NCBI RefSeq assembly: GCF_001293465.1
Contig: NZ_JSYZ01000030.1
Span: forward strand, 62,001-126,000
Length of the DNA stretch: 64,000 nucleotides
Direction: 5' to 3'
DNA from: Pseudomonas asplenii
GTDB lineage: Bacteria; Pseudomonadota; Gammaproteobacteria; Pseudomonadales; Pseudomonadaceae
Positions 63,946 to 64,000 of the stretch are shown here, one piece after another (the stretch's first letter is position 1; each line of letters begins with the position of its first letter). Under the pieces are notes generated by a model. That model ran no database searches. It was not told the origin of the DNA and saw only the letters and a program-made list of their open reading frames with translations. A program made the position numbers and the translations under genes.

Positions 63946-64000
63946 CTTATTAGTCCGGGCTTCCTGCGTGCCATCTGCCCGCGGTAAGGGCCGCACGCCT
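63946..64000. other. lptD upstream region (window edge)
   Basis: Only 55 bases before the edge. No gene or promoter can be supported here. Confidence 0.3.

Overview
The window is a stretch of Pseudomonas chromosome, most likely from the P. putida/P. fluorescens lineage. This rests on the GC-rich coding bias, on gene order (malate synthase G, biotin genes, acyl-CoA dehydrogenases, PQQ operon, lysine oxidation genes, rpoD-dnaG-rpsU, tsaD-plsY-folB-folK-cca, then lptD-surA-pdxA-rsmA-apaG-apaH read backwards), and on Pseudomonas-type REP palindromes in several intergenic gaps. I see no prophage, insertion sequence, CRISPR array, rRNA operon or replication origin. One tRNA gene and one regulatory small RNA are present.

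Layout. 1-9.3 kb: a CBS/cyclic-nucleotide-domain signalling protein cut by the window edge, a single-domain response regulator, glcB, a GcvR-like ACT-domain protein, rarD, srkA and a Tat-exported PhoX-type phosphatase. 9.4-15.7 kb: a ModE-type regulator and comF, divergent from bioB-bioF-bioH-bioC-bioD. A good promoter and a BirA-like operator lie over the comF start. 15.8-23.7 kb: a small unrecognised protein, then three paralogous FadE-like acyl-CoA dehydrogenases with a membrane diguanylate cyclase gene between the first and second. The first dehydrogenase has a TTGACA promoter covered by two PsrA-type boxes. 23.7-26.9 kb: the small RNA RsmY with a perfect GacA box, a LysR regulator, and a divergent MOSC protein/class III aminotransferase pair. 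27.1-27.8 kb: a RelE-type toxin and HTH antitoxin with a palindromic operator.

27.9-33.7 kb: the pqqF-A-B-C-D-E operon on the minus strand, including the 24-residue pqqA and a hairpin after it. 33.8-37.0 kb: lysine catabolism genes davA and davB with an Lrp/AsnC regulator. 37.0-38.5 kb: a Fic protein with two tandem palindromes upstream, and a CAU-anticodon tRNA-Ile2. 38.5-42.2 kb: a very large periplasmic-sensor/PAS/GGDEF/EAL protein. 42.3-49.7 kb: rpoD, dnaG and rpsU, then tsaD, plsY, folB and folK. 49.8-56.6 kb: cca, the spoVR-yeaH-prkA stress trio and glpE. 56.6-64 kb: apaH, apaG, rsmA, pdxA, surA and lptD, several of them overlapping, which suggests one envelope/ribosome-maturation operon.

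Most of the window is conserved core. The less ordinary parts are the regulatory sites (BirA, PsrA, GacA, toxin-antitoxin operator, tandem palindromes before fic, paired DnaA boxes between the ACT gene and rarD) and two small accessory insertions: the toxin-antitoxin pair beside pqqE, and fic beside the tRNA. I did not find a convincing wholly new multi-gene system. The best candidates for new biology are the fic locus and the MOSC-aminotransferase pair.
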